This document shows positions 25,437 to 33,391 of a DNA stretch of 64,000 nucleotides, piece by piece. A program made the translations under genes and the position numbers. Within the stretch, counting starts at the first letter, position 1. Each line of letters opens with the position of its first letter. Source of the stretch: Oceanospirillum sp048270425 (GTDB taxonomy: Bacteria; Pseudomonadota; Gammaproteobacteria; Pseudomonadales; Halomonadaceae); the NCBI GenBank assembly GCA_048270425.1, contig JBLWSY010000001.1:1-64000 (forward strand), read 5' to 3'. The notes under the pieces are model-generated. The model was given only the letters and a program-made list of their open reading frames with translations. It made no database searches and was not told where the DNA came from.

Positions 25437-27113
25437 ATGAGTCAAATTCAACAACTGAACATCAATCTTGAGGGAATTGGTGGTGTTCTGAAAAGTCGTC
25501 GTTTTCGTGTCCCAGCTTATCAGCGTTCATATGCATGGGAAGTCGATCATGTTGAAGCGTTGTTGGATGATATTAAAGAGGCTATCGATAACAAAGAGCG
25601 CGAATACTTTCTAGGCTCAGTTGTTGTCACAAGTGCGGATAATGGAAGATTCGAAGTAGTTGATGGGCAGCAACGGCTCACTACTATAAGCTTAGTTATT
25701 GCAGCAATTAAAGAGATTTTCCAACGAGATGAAGATCATGAGGTTGTTTTATCAGTAAAATCAGATTTTTTGGCGAGCACTGATAGAAGAACGAAGGAAA
25801 GGGAGCCAAAGCTAATTCTAAACGAAGTTGACAATGAGATTTATCAGGACCTTATTGAGGGGTTTGATGAAGTAGATGCAAAGAAGGTTAGGCGACAATC
25901 TCACAAGCGATTGGTTTTAGCTGCTAAACATTGTGAAAAATACTTGACAGACCTTTGTATTAAATCGAAGGATTCGGAAGAAGAATTGCACTCTTGGCTT
26001 GACTATATTGAGACAAGCCTAAAAGTAATTGTAGTTACAGCACCGGATGATAGTAATGCTTTTGTGATATTTGAAACTCTCAATGACAGGGGGCTAGAGC
26101 TGGCCATTTCAGACCTGGTAAAGAATTACTTATTCCACAAATCCGGTGAGAAAATAGAAGAAACAAAAAACCGATGGCTGTCTATGGTTTCAACACTAGA
26201 AAGTGCATCTGACGATCCTTTGACGGTTACATATATCAGACACTTCACAATGGCAAGGTATGGCTTAGTACGAGAAAAAGATCTCTTTTCTCTCTTAAAA
26301 ACAAAGATTACTAGTAAACGAGGATCTTTGAAGTTCTCAACAGAATTAGCTGATACTGTAAGGATCTATACAGCCTTATTAAATACAGATCATGACTATT
26401 GGAATGATTTTAGCAATGATGTTTCGTATTCGGTCTCTACTTTCAATCTGCTTGGTATGACTCAGATAAGGCCCTTATTATTGGCTTTGCTAAATAAATT
26501 TCCTCCTAAAAAAGTCTCTGAAGCTTTTAAAAAGCTTGTCTCTGCAGCGGTTAGGTACCAGATGGTTGGTGGCATCGGGGGCGGCACTCTTGAAAGAGTT
26601 TATTCCGATACGGCAAAAGCCGTAACAGAAGAAAAGATTAAAACCCCAAATGAAGTGATTCAAGCATTCAAAAATGTGCCAAGCGATTCTGCATTTCTAT
26701 CCGCATTCTCTATTGCATCTGTTTCAAAACAAAAAATTGCGAGATATTACTTACGTGAATTAGAGATAGCTGAAGCTGGTGACAGTGCAGAGACCATACC
26801 CAATTATGATACTAATAGCGTGAATTTGGAGCACGTGCTTCCAACAACTCCCGATCCAGCATGGTTAAAGTTTTTCACTGAAGATGAAATGAGATCTTAT
26901 CAAAAGCGCATAGGTAATTTGGCCATAATGTCCTCCAAACTTAACAGTACGATTGGTAATGGCTGCTTTGAAGAAAAAAAAGGACACTACAAAGATTCAG
27001 CGTTTGTCTTCACTAAAGAAATTGCGACGGAAGATACTTGGAGCAAAGATTCAATTGATAACCGGCAGAGGAAAATGGCTGAAGTCGCAGTTAAACACTG
27101 GAGCATAGGCTAA
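25437..27113 (+). CDS. GmrSD-like DUF262-DUF1524 protein (probable defence nuclease)
   Basis: A 558-residue single-chain protein. The N-terminal DUF262 (GmrS/ParB-like NTPase) part carries RVPAYQRSYAW (about 23-33) and the hallmark VVDGQQRLTTI (about 74-84). The C-terminal DUF1524 part has the HNH-type nuclease pattern VNLEHVLPTTP, then IGNLAIMSSKLNSTIGN and a Lys-rich tail. Related GmrSD, BrxU and SspE proteins cleave modified phage DNA using NTP-stimulated nuclease activity. AAGGAG sits five bases before the ATG. The stop lies inside an attC-like site and another attC-like site lies 33 bp upstream, so the gene is a cassette. Markedly AT-rich. Defence is inferred from family only. Confidence 0.85.
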   Translation: MSQIQQLNINLEGIGGVLKSRRFRVPAYQRSYAWEVDHVEALLDDIKEAIDNKEREYFLGSVVVTSADNGRFEVVDGQQRLTTISLVIAAIKEIFQRDEDHEVVLSVKSDFLASTDRRTKEREPKLILNEVDNEIYQDLIEGFDEVDAKKVRRQSHKRLVLAAKHCEKYLTDLCIKSKDSEEELHSWLDYIETSLKVIVVTAPDDSNAFVIFETLNDRGLELAISDLVKNYLFHKSGEKIEETKNRWLSMVSTLESASDDPLTVTYIRHFTMARYGLVREKDLFSLLKTKITSKRGSLKFSTELADTVRIYTALLNTDHDYWNDFSNDVSYSVSTFNLLGMTQIRPLLLALLNKFPPKKVSEAFKKLVSAAVRYQMVGGIGGGTLERVYSDTAKAVTEEKIKTPNEVIQAFKNVPSDSAFLSAFSIASVSKQKIARYYLRELEIAEAGDSAETIPNYDTNSVNLEHVLPTTPDPAWLKFFTEDEMRSYQKRIGNLAIMSSKLNSTIGNGCFEEKKGHYKDSAFVFTKEIATEDTWSKDSIDNRQRKMAEVAVKHWSIG

Positions 27114-27179
27114 CAAACGCATGTTGACGGACTGGTTTTCCGCTGCGCTCCAAACCAGCCTAAAATGCAGGCGTTAACA
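27108..27179 (+). other. attC-like recombination site 2
   Basis: 5' core GGCTAAC (27108-27114) containing the stop codon of the DUF262 gene; 3' core region GTTAACA (27173-27179) preceded by GCAGGC. Between them GGACTGGTTT pairs with AAACCAGCC leaving one unpaired A, as in attC stems. The 3' core is degenerate, so the site may be poorly active. Confidence 0.65.
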
Positions 27180-27234
27180 ATGGCAAAACACTGAGCCATA
27201 TCCGCCGGATAAAAAATATACCTCGATTGTACCT

Positions 27235-27268
27235 AAAAGCCCTGAAACCATCGGTTTCAGGGCTTTTT
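27235..27268. terminator. Terminator, duplicated copy 1
   Basis: AAAAGCCCTGAAACC / GGTTTCAGGGCTTTTT, symmetrical and usable in both directions. Its 33-base core is identical to that at 28062-28096. Confidence 0.85.
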
Positions 27269-27286
27269 AGTTTCTGCTTAGTGCAC

Positions 27287-27350
27287 AGCCATCAATCCGC
27301 TACAAAGTGCTTACCCGGCAACGCGCAGTAGACGTTATAGTCCTTCAGCT
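27287..27350 (-). pseudogene. Relic of a choV 3' end
   Basis: Read on the minus strand this encodes LKDYNVYCALPGKHFVAD then TGA, matching the end of the intact choV product (LNDNNFYYALLGKHFVAD) at 12 of 18 residues. Only about 20 codons remain. It is followed by the same terminator as the intact gene. The divergence shows it is not a fresh duplication but the tail of a related allele, with the break near 27350 just before the higBA promoter. Confidence 0.75.
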
Positions 27351-27365
27351 TGGGGGCGATAACCA

Positions 27366-27388
27366 CGTATAGTTTTGTCATCTATACG
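27366..27388 (+). promoter_or_regulatory. Palindromic operator at the higBA promoter
   Basis: CGTATAG-N9-CTATACG, overlapping the -35 box; a further GTATAC lies over the -10. Likely HigA binding sites for autoregulation. Confidence 0.6.
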
Positions 27389-27403
27389 TTACTTGCGTAT
27401 ACT
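27375..27403 (+). promoter_or_regulatory. Sigma-70 promoter of higBA
   Basis: TTGTCA, 17-bp spacer, TATACT, close to consensus. The predicted start point falls at or next to the higB ATG at 27410, so the message may be nearly leaderless. Confidence 0.75.
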
Positions 27404-27409
27404 TTGCCT

Positions 27410-27742
27410 ATGAAAAGCGTATTTGTTGAATCAACCCTATTTGAGAAGTACCGCAGTGAATACATCAGTGATGAAGAGTTCAGCCTTTTCCAAGCTGAGT
27501 TAATGTCCAACCCTAAACAGGGTGACGTGATTCAAGGTACAGGTGGTCTGCGAAAGATTCGAGTTGCAAGTAAAGCTAAGGGCAAACGTGGTGGCTCCCG
27601 TGTTATCTATTACTTCCTCGATGAAAGGCGACGTTTCTACTTGCTGACAATTTACGGCAAAAACGAAATGTCCGATTTGACCGCAGGCCAAAAGAAACAG
27701 TTAAAAGCTTTTATGGAGGCATGGCGCAATGAGCAAGCGTGA
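27410..27742 (+). CDS. higB2: HigB2-type mRNA interferase toxin
   Basis: A 110-residue RelE/HigB-superfamily toxin that cuts mRNA at the ribosome. It closely resembles the Vibrio cholerae superintegron HigB2, including MKSVFVESTLFEKYR, GDVIQGTGGLRKIRVASK, GGSRVIYYFLDERRRFYLL and YGKNEMSDLT. The start is ATG 27410, giving the family length; an upstream in-frame start would cross the promoter. The antitoxin gene overlaps it by 14 bases. Toxin-first order is the HigBA pattern. The pair lies between two copies of the choV 3' end and next to attC-like sites, fitting its cassette-borne relatives in Vibrio. Confidence 0.92.
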   Translation: MKSVFVESTLFEKYRSEYISDEEFSLFQAELMSNPKQGDVIQGTGGLRKIRVASKAKGKRGGSRVIYYFLDERRRFYLLTIYGKNEMSDLTAGQKKQLKAFMEAWRNEQA

Positions 27743-28043
27743 CCTTTTTGCAGAACTGAGTTCAGCTCTTACTGAGGCTAAGGAACACTCAGAGGGTAGG
27801 CTAACCCTTAAAACACATCCGGTTGATGACATCAGTGAGTTAAATATCTCTCCGGATGAAATCGTGAGTATTCGTGAACAGTTTAATATGTCACGGGGTG
27901 TATTTGCTCGCTTACTGCATACATCATCCCGCACATTAGAGAACTGGGAGCAGGGGCGTAGTACCCCAAATGGGCAGGCGGTGACCCTTTTAAAACTGGT
28001 TCAGCGTCACCCGGAAACGATGTCGCATATCGCTGAGCTATAG
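27729..28043 (+). CDS. higA2: HigA2-type antitoxin
   Basis: A 104-residue antitoxin with an acidic flexible N-terminal part that masks the toxin and a C-terminal Xre/Cro helix-turn-helix (FNMSRGVFARLLHTSSRTLENWEQG, within residues about 55-80) that binds the promoter palindromes. It overlaps higB by 14 bases, so the two are co-translated. It closely matches the HigA2 proteins that accompany HigB2. A bidirectional terminator shared with choV follows 19 bases after the stop. Confidence 0.92.
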   Translation: MSKRDLFAELSSALTEAKEHSEGRLTLKTHPVDDISELNISPDEIVSIREQFNMSRGVFARLLHTSSRTLENWEQGRSTPNGQAVTLLKLVQRHPETMSHIAEL

Positions 28044-28061
28044 TTCACCCTCCTATATACC

Positions 28062-28096
28062 AAAAAAGCCCTGAAACCATCGGTTTCAGGGCTTTT
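28062..28096. terminator. Terminator between higA and choV, copy 2
   Basis: AAAAGCCCTGAAACC / GGTTTCAGGGCTTTT. Serves the convergent higBA and bet-cho transcripts. Identical core to copy 1 at 27235-27268. Confidence 0.9.
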
Positions 28097-28119
28097 AAGT
28101 TCTGGCTGGCGCGCAGCAA

Positions 28120-29307
28120 TCAATCAGCTACAAAGTGCTTACCCAGCAACGCGTAGTAAAAGTTATTGTCGTTCAACACACCCGCAAACTGCCCATCTTC
28201 CTGTAGGAGCACCGGCAGGCGGCTGCTGTATCTCAGGTTGATGGCGTCCCGCATGCTGATATCCGGTGTGGCGACGGCAAACTTACCTTTTTCGCCATCC
28301 CCTTGCTGCCAGTCTTCTATCGGCAGTACCTGATCACCTTTACCAGCTTCTTTGATTTTGCCGTTATCCAGCGTTACCCAATATTCGTGGCTGCGGTCGA
28401 TAATGATGCGGTTGCTGCTATCTTCTGACAGCAGCTCTTTACCCGTCATCAGGGTACGGCCACCCAGCACATTCAGTGGGTTGGTGTGAGCAACAAAATC
28501 CTCAACGTAGGAGGTTTTCGGATTCAGTACAATATCTTCCGGCTTGTCATGCTGGATGATTTTGGCAGATTCCATAATGGCGATATGGCTGCCGATCTTG
28601 AGGGCTTCATCCAGATCGTGACTGACAAACAGAATGGTTTTCTTCATCTTGCGCTGCAGTTCGATCAGCTCATCCTGCAGCTGGGCGCGGATCAGCGGAT
28701 CAAGTGCCGAAAACGGCTCATCCATCAGCAGGATATCGGTATCCATGGCAAAGGCGCGGGCGAGACCCACACGCTGTTGCATACCGCCGGACAGCTCATG
28801 GGGCTTGGAATGCGCCCATTCCGCCAGTCCCACCATCTCCAGTTTTTCCATGGCGCTTTGCTGGCGCGCTTTCTTGCCGATGCCTTTCATCTCAAGGCCG
28901 AATGCGACATTTTCCAGCACCGTCAGCCAGGGCATCAGGGCGAATTTCTGGAATACCATGGAGATACGGTTGGTGCGTAAATGACGCATGGTGTTTTCGT
29001 CACAGGTTGCCAGATCAACGATCTCGTCACCGTCACGCACTTTGAGGCTGCCCCGTGAAATCGGGTTCAGGCCATTCAGGGTGCGTAACAGGCTGGATTT
29101 ACCGGAGCCGGAAAGCCCCATCAGTACGCAGATCTCACCCTGTTTTACCGTGATATTAGCGTTGTGTACGCCTACCACAGAACCTGTCTGGTCGATAATC
29201 TCCTGACGGCTCAGTCCCTGATCCAGCAGAGCCAGCGCCTGTTCCGGCTGCTCTCCGAAAACCACATCCAGATTTTCGATCTCAATCATGTTTTTTTCAG
29301 TACTCAT
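28120..29307 (-). CDS. choV: Choline ABC transporter ATP-binding protein
   Basis: A 395-residue ATPase of the ProV/OpuA class. Walker A is MGLSGSGKSSLL, the signature is ELSGGMQQRVGLA, Walker B is ILLMDEPFSALD and the switch His is in FVSHDLDEAL. A C-terminal region after about 280 holds weak CBS-like sequence, as in osmolyte importers. It powers choline uptake with ChoW and ChoX. The ATG at 29307 is preceded by AAGGTG; a GTG at 29316 is possible. Last gene of the betIBA-choXWV cluster. A relic of a second choV end lies 770 bp further on. Confidence 0.93.
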   Translation of the reverse strand: MSTEKNMIEIENLDVVFGEQPEQALALLDQGLSRQEIIDQTGSVVGVHNANITVKQGEICVLMGLSGSGKSSLLRTLNGLNPISRGSLKVRDGDEIVDLATCDENTMRHLRTNRISMVFQKFALMPWLTVLENVAFGLEMKGIGKKARQQSAMEKLEMVGLAEWAHSKPHELSGGMQQRVGLARAFAMDTDILLMDEPFSALDPLIRAQLQDELIELQRKMKKTILFVSHDLDEALKIGSHIAIMESAKIIQHDKPEDIVLNPKTSYVEDFVAHTNPLNVLGGRTLMTGKELLSEDSSNRIIIDRSHEYWVTLDNGKIKEAGKGDQVLPIEDWQQGDGEKGKFAVATPDISMRDAINLRYSSRLPVLLQEDGQFAGVLNDNNFYYALLGKHFVAD

Positions 29308-29340
29308 GATGGTCACCTTCAGTTGTTGGAGTGGTTGGGA

Positions 29341-30180
29341 TTAGTGGTCGCGGTTCGGCTGTTTGCACAGACGATCCAGCATGATAGCCACCAGAACGAT
29401 CGCCAGACCCGCTTCAAAGCCCTGAGAGATGTTCACGGTGTTCAGGGCGCGAACCACAGGTTTGCCCAGACCATCAGCACCCACAAGGGCGGCGATAACC
29501 ACCATAGACAGCGACAACATAATGCACTGAGTCACACCCGCCATAATGTTCGGCATGGCCGCAGGCAGTTCCACTTTAAACAGCAGTTTCCAGCGGGTTG
29601 CACCAAAGGCTTTACCGGCTTCGAGCAGCTCTTCCGGCACACTGCTGATACCCAGCGCGGTCAGACGAATCGGTGCGGCAATGGCAAAGATAATGGTAGA
29701 GATCAGACCCGGAACCACCCCCAGACCAAACAGAATCAGAGTCGGGATCAGGTAAACAAAGGTCGGGATCGTTTGCATCAGATCCAGTACCGGGCGGATC
29801 GCAACATGAAACTTCGGATAGTGCGCCGCCAGAATGCCCAGCGGTATACCGAACAGCACACACATAAAGGTGGCCATCAGTACCAGCACCAGGGTTTCGA
29901 TCATCTCAGACCAGTAACCGAGGTTGGCGATCAGCAACAGAGAGGCGGTGACAAAAATGACCAGCCCGATGGAGCGTTGCAGCCACCAGCTGAGGGCAGC
30001 GGTCAGCGCAATCAGCACCATGGCAGGAACCATCAGCAAGAGGTCGGTGACACCCAGAATCAGCCATTCCAGTGAGAAGGCGATGGTGTCAAAAAAACCG
30101 GCGGCGTTTCCAATCAGCCAGTCAACAAAGGCCTCCATCCATTGGCCCAGTGGTAGTTTATGTTCTGTTATCCAGTTCAT
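29341..30180 (-). CDS. choW: Choline ABC transporter permease
   Basis: A 279-residue inner-membrane subunit of the ProW type with about six or seven helices. The binding-protein-dependent permease signature appears in EAGKAFGATRWKLLFKVELP. The gene is 33 bp upstream of the choV start and in the same direction. It forms the channel through which the ChoX-bound substrate is moved, and the neighbouring betBA genes identify choline as the likely cargo. The 361-bp gap to choX holds two hairpins. Confidence 0.92.
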   Translation of the reverse strand: MNWITEHKLPLGQWMEAFVDWLIGNAAGFFDTIAFSLEWLILGVTDLLLMVPAMVLIALTAALSWWLQRSIGLVIFVTASLLLIANLGYWSEMIETLVLVLMATFMCVLFGIPLGILAAHYPKFHVAIRPVLDLMQTIPTFVYLIPTLILFGLGVVPGLISTIIFAIAAPIRLTALGISSVPEELLEAGKAFGATRWKLLFKVELPAAMPNIMAGVTQCIMLSLSMVVIAALVGADGLGKPVVRALNTVNISQGFEAGLAIVLVAIMLDRLCKQPNRDH

Positions 30181-30477
30181 ATCGGGTTACCCGAGTTTGA
30201 TAGGCGACAAGGTCGCAAAATAAAGACAATACAAACGAGCCAAAAAGCGCCGTAAATGACGACGGCTAGATGACGCAGTGGAATCCTTTCGGCTCTGAAA
30301 AAGACAGGTCAGCGCGTTTGCTGAGCTGCCAAAAGCGAATCTGAACTGAGCCTGTTTCTCAATTTCAGTGCTCAGTTGTTGCTCCTTCCGGTGTAAAGGT
30401 CTGATGGGTTGAGTTGCCGTACAACTCTCACTTTTCAGCCATCACTTTCAGCCATTACCTCCAACACCGGGGGAGCA

Positions 30478-30500
30478 AGCCGAACCCTTGCGGTTCGGCT
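30478..30500 (-). other. Intercistronic hairpin downstream of choX (second)
   Basis: AGCCGAACC / GGTTCGGCT with a 5-base loop and no T run. Probably an mRNA-stabilising element that protects the abundant binding-protein message, or a partial attenuator. Confidence 0.55.
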
Positions 30501-30504
30501 ATTA

Positions 30505-30530
30505 CCATCAACCCGTTTTGAGGCTGATGG
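30505..30530 (-). other. Intercistronic hairpin downstream of choX (first)
   Basis: CCATCA-CC / GG-TGATGG imperfect stem starting 12 bases after the choX stop. No T run. Confidence 0.5.
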
Positions 30531-30541
30531 CCTTCCCTGAA

Positions 30542-31516
30542 TTAGAGGTTCAGGTGCTTTTTAACGGCTGGCAGACCCGGTTTGCCGTCCAGCGTTTTTA
30601 CGCCCTGCAGCCAGTTGTTCAGTACTTCCGGGTTGTTACGCAGCCATTCGGTTGCAGCCTGCTGAGGCTTCTTACCATCGTTCAGGATTGCGCCCATGAT
30701 CTGGTTCTCCATGGTCAGGGAGAACTCAAGATTGGTCAGCAGTTTGCCCATGTTCGGGCATTGGGTGCTGTAGTCTTTACGGGTGTTGGTGTGAACCGTT
30801 GCGCCACCGAAGTTCGGGCCGAACCAGTCGTCACCACCATCCAGATATTCGATCTCGAAGTTGCTGTTCATCGGGTGCGGTTCCCAACCCAGGAAAACAA
30901 CCCACTTGTTACGACGCTCGGCGCGCTGTACTTCAGACAACATGCCCGCTTCGGAGGACTCAACCAGCTTGAAGCCTTTCAGGTCGAAAGCGTCTTTGTC
31001 GATCATCTCCTGAATCAGACGGTTGCCGTCGTTACCCGGCTCGATGCCGTAGATGCGGTTACGGAACTTACTTTTGAACTTGGCGATATCTGCGAAGGTA
31101 CGCACGCCGCCATCAAAGGCTGCCTTGTTAACCGCCAGGGTGTATTTCGCGCCGGTCAGGTTGGTTTTAACGGTTTCAACGGTGCCCGCTTCACGGTATT
31201 TGGCGATATCGCCTTCCATGGTTGGCATCCAGTTACCCAGGAATACATCCAGCTCACCCGAAGCCAGAGAGGTGTAGGTTACAGGCACAGACAGCAGTTG
31301 AGTCTTAGGGGTGTAACCCAGACCTTTAACCACTTCAGAGGTTACGGCGGTGGTCGCTGTGATATCGGTCCAGCCAACATCGGAGAAACGAACAGTGGAG
31401 CAATCATTAGCCGCGTGAGCGCTTAGGGAAAAGGCACTGGCAGAAAGGGTTGCGGTGATCGCCGCGAGCGTTTTTGCGAGTGTCTTCGGGGTAAATGCTT
31501 TTTGCGTTTTCATCAT
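30542..31516 (-). CDS. choX: Choline-binding periplasmic protein
   Basis: A 324-residue substrate-binding protein of the ProX/OpuAC type. The signal peptide runs to SAHAAND. Aromatic-box candidates for quaternary-ammonium binding are in SDVGWTDITA, VFLGNWMPTMEG and VVFLGWEPHPMN. It delivers choline to ChoWV. AAGGA precedes two adjacent ATG codons (31516 and 31513). The gene lies between betA and choW, separated from betA by 166 bp with a 17-nt tandem repeat. Confidence 0.92.
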   Translation of the reverse strand: MMKTQKAFTPKTLAKTLAAITATLSASAFSLSAHAANDCSTVRFSDVGWTDITATTAVTSEVVKGLGYTPKTQLLSVPVTYTSLASGELDVFLGNWMPTMEGDIAKYREAGTVETVKTNLTGAKYTLAVNKAAFDGGVRTFADIAKFKSKFRNRIYGIEPGNDGNRLIQEMIDKDAFDLKGFKLVESSEAGMLSEVQRAERRNKWVVFLGWEPHPMNSNFEIEYLDGGDDWFGPNFGGATVHTNTRKDYSTQCPNMGKLLTNLEFSLTMENQIMGAILNDGKKPQQAATEWLRNNPEVLNNWLQGVKTLDGKPGLPAVKKHLNL

Positions 31517-31533
31517 CTTTCCTTCTCGTCTAT

Positions 31534-31584
31534 TTATCTTTATTGGGCTGTTTATCTTTTTGGACTGTTATCTTTATTTGGCTT
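31534..31584 (+). repeat. 17-nt tandem repeat, three copies
   Basis: Three adjacent units close to TTATCTTTATTGGGCTG at 31534, 31551 and 31568, between choX and betA, with a few substitutions each. Two hairpins (CAGGC...GCCTG and GCGGGCG...CGCCCGC) follow to the right. Confidence 0.7.
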
Positions 31585-31682
31585 TTAGGGGTGTCAGGCC
31601 TTAAAGCCTGGCGGGCGTTATTTCGCCCGCTTATTGCTTATGGCGTACTGCTTGTTGCGTATTACTTATTGATTGATAGCCT

Positions 31683-33374
31683 TCAGCGCTGGCTGTTCTC
31701 GTAATCCGGATGAATCCAGACCGGCGCATCAGCTTTCGGCAGCGGTGTTTTGCCCAGAATCTTATCTGCGGCTTTCTCGGCCACCATGATGGTTGGCGCG
31801 TTCAGGTTGCCGTTGGTGATGGTCGGAAATACCGAGGAATCCACTACCCGCAGGTGTTCAACACCGCGTACCTTGCAGTCCGCATCCAGCACCGCCATCG
31901 CATCATCATCAGCGCCCATCTTGCAGGTGCAGGACGGGTGATAAGCGCTCTCGACGTTGTCACGAACCCAGGCATCGATCTGCTCATCGGACTCAATGTC
32001 GTAACCCGGCTGAATCTCGTTGCCGCGATATTTGTCCAGTGACTTCTGGTTCAGAATCTCACGGGTCAGGCGGATGCAGGCGCGCCAGTCTTCGATATCC
32101 TGTTGCTCGGTCAGATAGTTGAACAGGATGCTCGGAGCCTCATGGGGATCGGCGCTTTTAATGCGGATATGACCGCGACTGGCAGGCTTGTTCGGGCCAA
32201 CGTGAACCTGAAAGCCATGACCTTTAAAGGCCGCGTTGCCGTCATAGCGCATCGCCGCAGGCAGGAAGTGGTACTGAATATCCGGCCATTTCAGCCCCTT
32301 GCGGGAGCGGATAAAGGCGCAGGATTCAAAGTGGTTGGTAGCACCTAAGCCATCTTTGAACAGAATCCAGCGGGCACCGATCAGGCCCTTACTGATCAGG
32401 TTCAGTTTGGAGTTCAGAGAGATCGGCTCTTTGCACTGGTACTGGAAGTAAACCTCAAGGTGATCCTGCAGGTTTTTACCCACACCGGGCAGATCCTTAA
32501 CGACGTCTACACCGGCTTTTTCCAGCACGTCTTTCGGGCCGATACCGGACAGCTGCAGCAGCTGAGGTGAGCCCACAGAACCTGCCGCAGAGATCACTTC
32601 ACGGTAGGCGTTAGCAGTTTTGATCTGGCCTTTGTGTTCAAACTCAACACCGGTTGCCACGACAACATCACCAGGTTTATCGGTGAGAATCTTGCGGCTG
32701 TGTACACCGGTCAGCACCGTCAGGTTCGGGCGCTGCATGGCGCGGCGCAGATAAGCGTTAGAGGTAGAGCTGCGCACGCCATTTTTCACCGTCATGTGCA
32801 TCGGGCCGAAACCTTCCTGACGGTAACCGTTGTAGTCCTTGGTGTAGCCGTAGCCCGCATCGACACCGGCATCGATAAAGGCCTGATACAGCGGGTTCAG
32901 AGACATCTTATTGCCGTTGCAGGTGCCCACCGGGCCATTGCCGCCACGGTAATCGTCTGCGCCGCCTTCCCAGGTTTCCGCACGCTGGAAGTAGGGCAGG
33001 CAGCTCTGGTAATCCCAGCCTTCTGCGCCTTGTTCCGCCCACTGATCAAAGTCGCAGGCGTGACCGCGCACATACACCATGCCGTTGATGGAGGAAGAGC
33101 CGCCAAGGGTCTTGCCCCGTGGCGTGTGCAGTGAGCGGTTGTTTACTCCCGGCTCCTGCTCGGTGTGGAACTGCCAGCACAGGCTTTCGGTATTCATCGG
33201 ATAGGAGAGCGCGGTTGGCATCTGAACAAAAATGCTTTTGTCACTGCCGCCTTTCTCCAGCAGCAGCACGGAATATTCGCCGCTTTCCGTCAGTCGATCC
33301 GCCAGTACGCAACCGGCGGAACCTGCTCCAATGATGATGTAATCGTATTCTTGCTTCATATCGCTATGGCTCAT
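31683..33374 (-). CDS. betA: Choline dehydrogenase
   Basis: A 563-residue GMC-family flavoprotein that oxidises choline to betaine aldehyde at the inner membrane. The FAD dinucleotide-binding motif YIIIGAGSAGCVLADRL is at about 12-28. GMC signatures are TPRGKTLGGSSSINGMVY and the AGSVGSPQLLQLSGIG region, and the C-terminal active-site His lies in SAYHPSCTCKMG. It is 17 bp after betB in the same direction. The product goes directly to BetB. Confidence 0.95.
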   Translation of the reverse strand: MSHSDMKQEYDYIIIGAGSAGCVLADRLTESGEYSVLLLEKGGSDKSIFVQMPTALSYPMNTESLCWQFHTEQEPGVNNRSLHTPRGKTLGGSSSINGMVYVRGHACDFDQWAEQGAEGWDYQSCLPYFQRAETWEGGADDYRGGNGPVGTCNGNKMSLNPLYQAFIDAGVDAGYGYTKDYNGYRQEGFGPMHMTVKNGVRSSTSNAYLRRAMQRPNLTVLTGVHSRKILTDKPGDVVVATGVEFEHKGQIKTANAYREVISAAGSVGSPQLLQLSGIGPKDVLEKAGVDVVKDLPGVGKNLQDHLEVYFQYQCKEPISLNSKLNLISKGLIGARWILFKDGLGATNHFESCAFIRSRKGLKWPDIQYHFLPAAMRYDGNAAFKGHGFQVHVGPNKPASRGHIRIKSADPHEAPSILFNYLTEQQDIEDWRACIRLTREILNQKSLDKYRGNEIQPGYDIESDEQIDAWVRDNVESAYHPSCTCKMGADDDAMAVLDADCKVRGVEHLRVVDSSVFPTITNGNLNAPTIMVAEKAADKILGKTPLPKADAPVWIHPDYENSQR

Positions 33375-33391
33375 ATTGGGTTGCGCAGGAA

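Larger units (their letters stand above)
30181..30541. other. choX-choW intercistronic region (361 bp)
   Basis: No gene. Two hairpins follow the choX stop on the minus strand (30505-30530 and 30478-30500). The rest is unremarkable. Confidence 0.5.

Noticed and set aside
29164..30075. 303-codon open frame on the plus strand across choW
   Set aside because: His/Gln/Arg-rich shadow of the permease gene with no domain pattern.
30478..30500. Terminator call for the hairpin downstream of choX
   Set aside because: No T run follows on the minus strand, so it is listed as a stability hairpin.
30488..31426. 312-codon open frame antisense to choX
   Set aside because: Antisense to an unmistakable binding-protein gene; no ribosome site.
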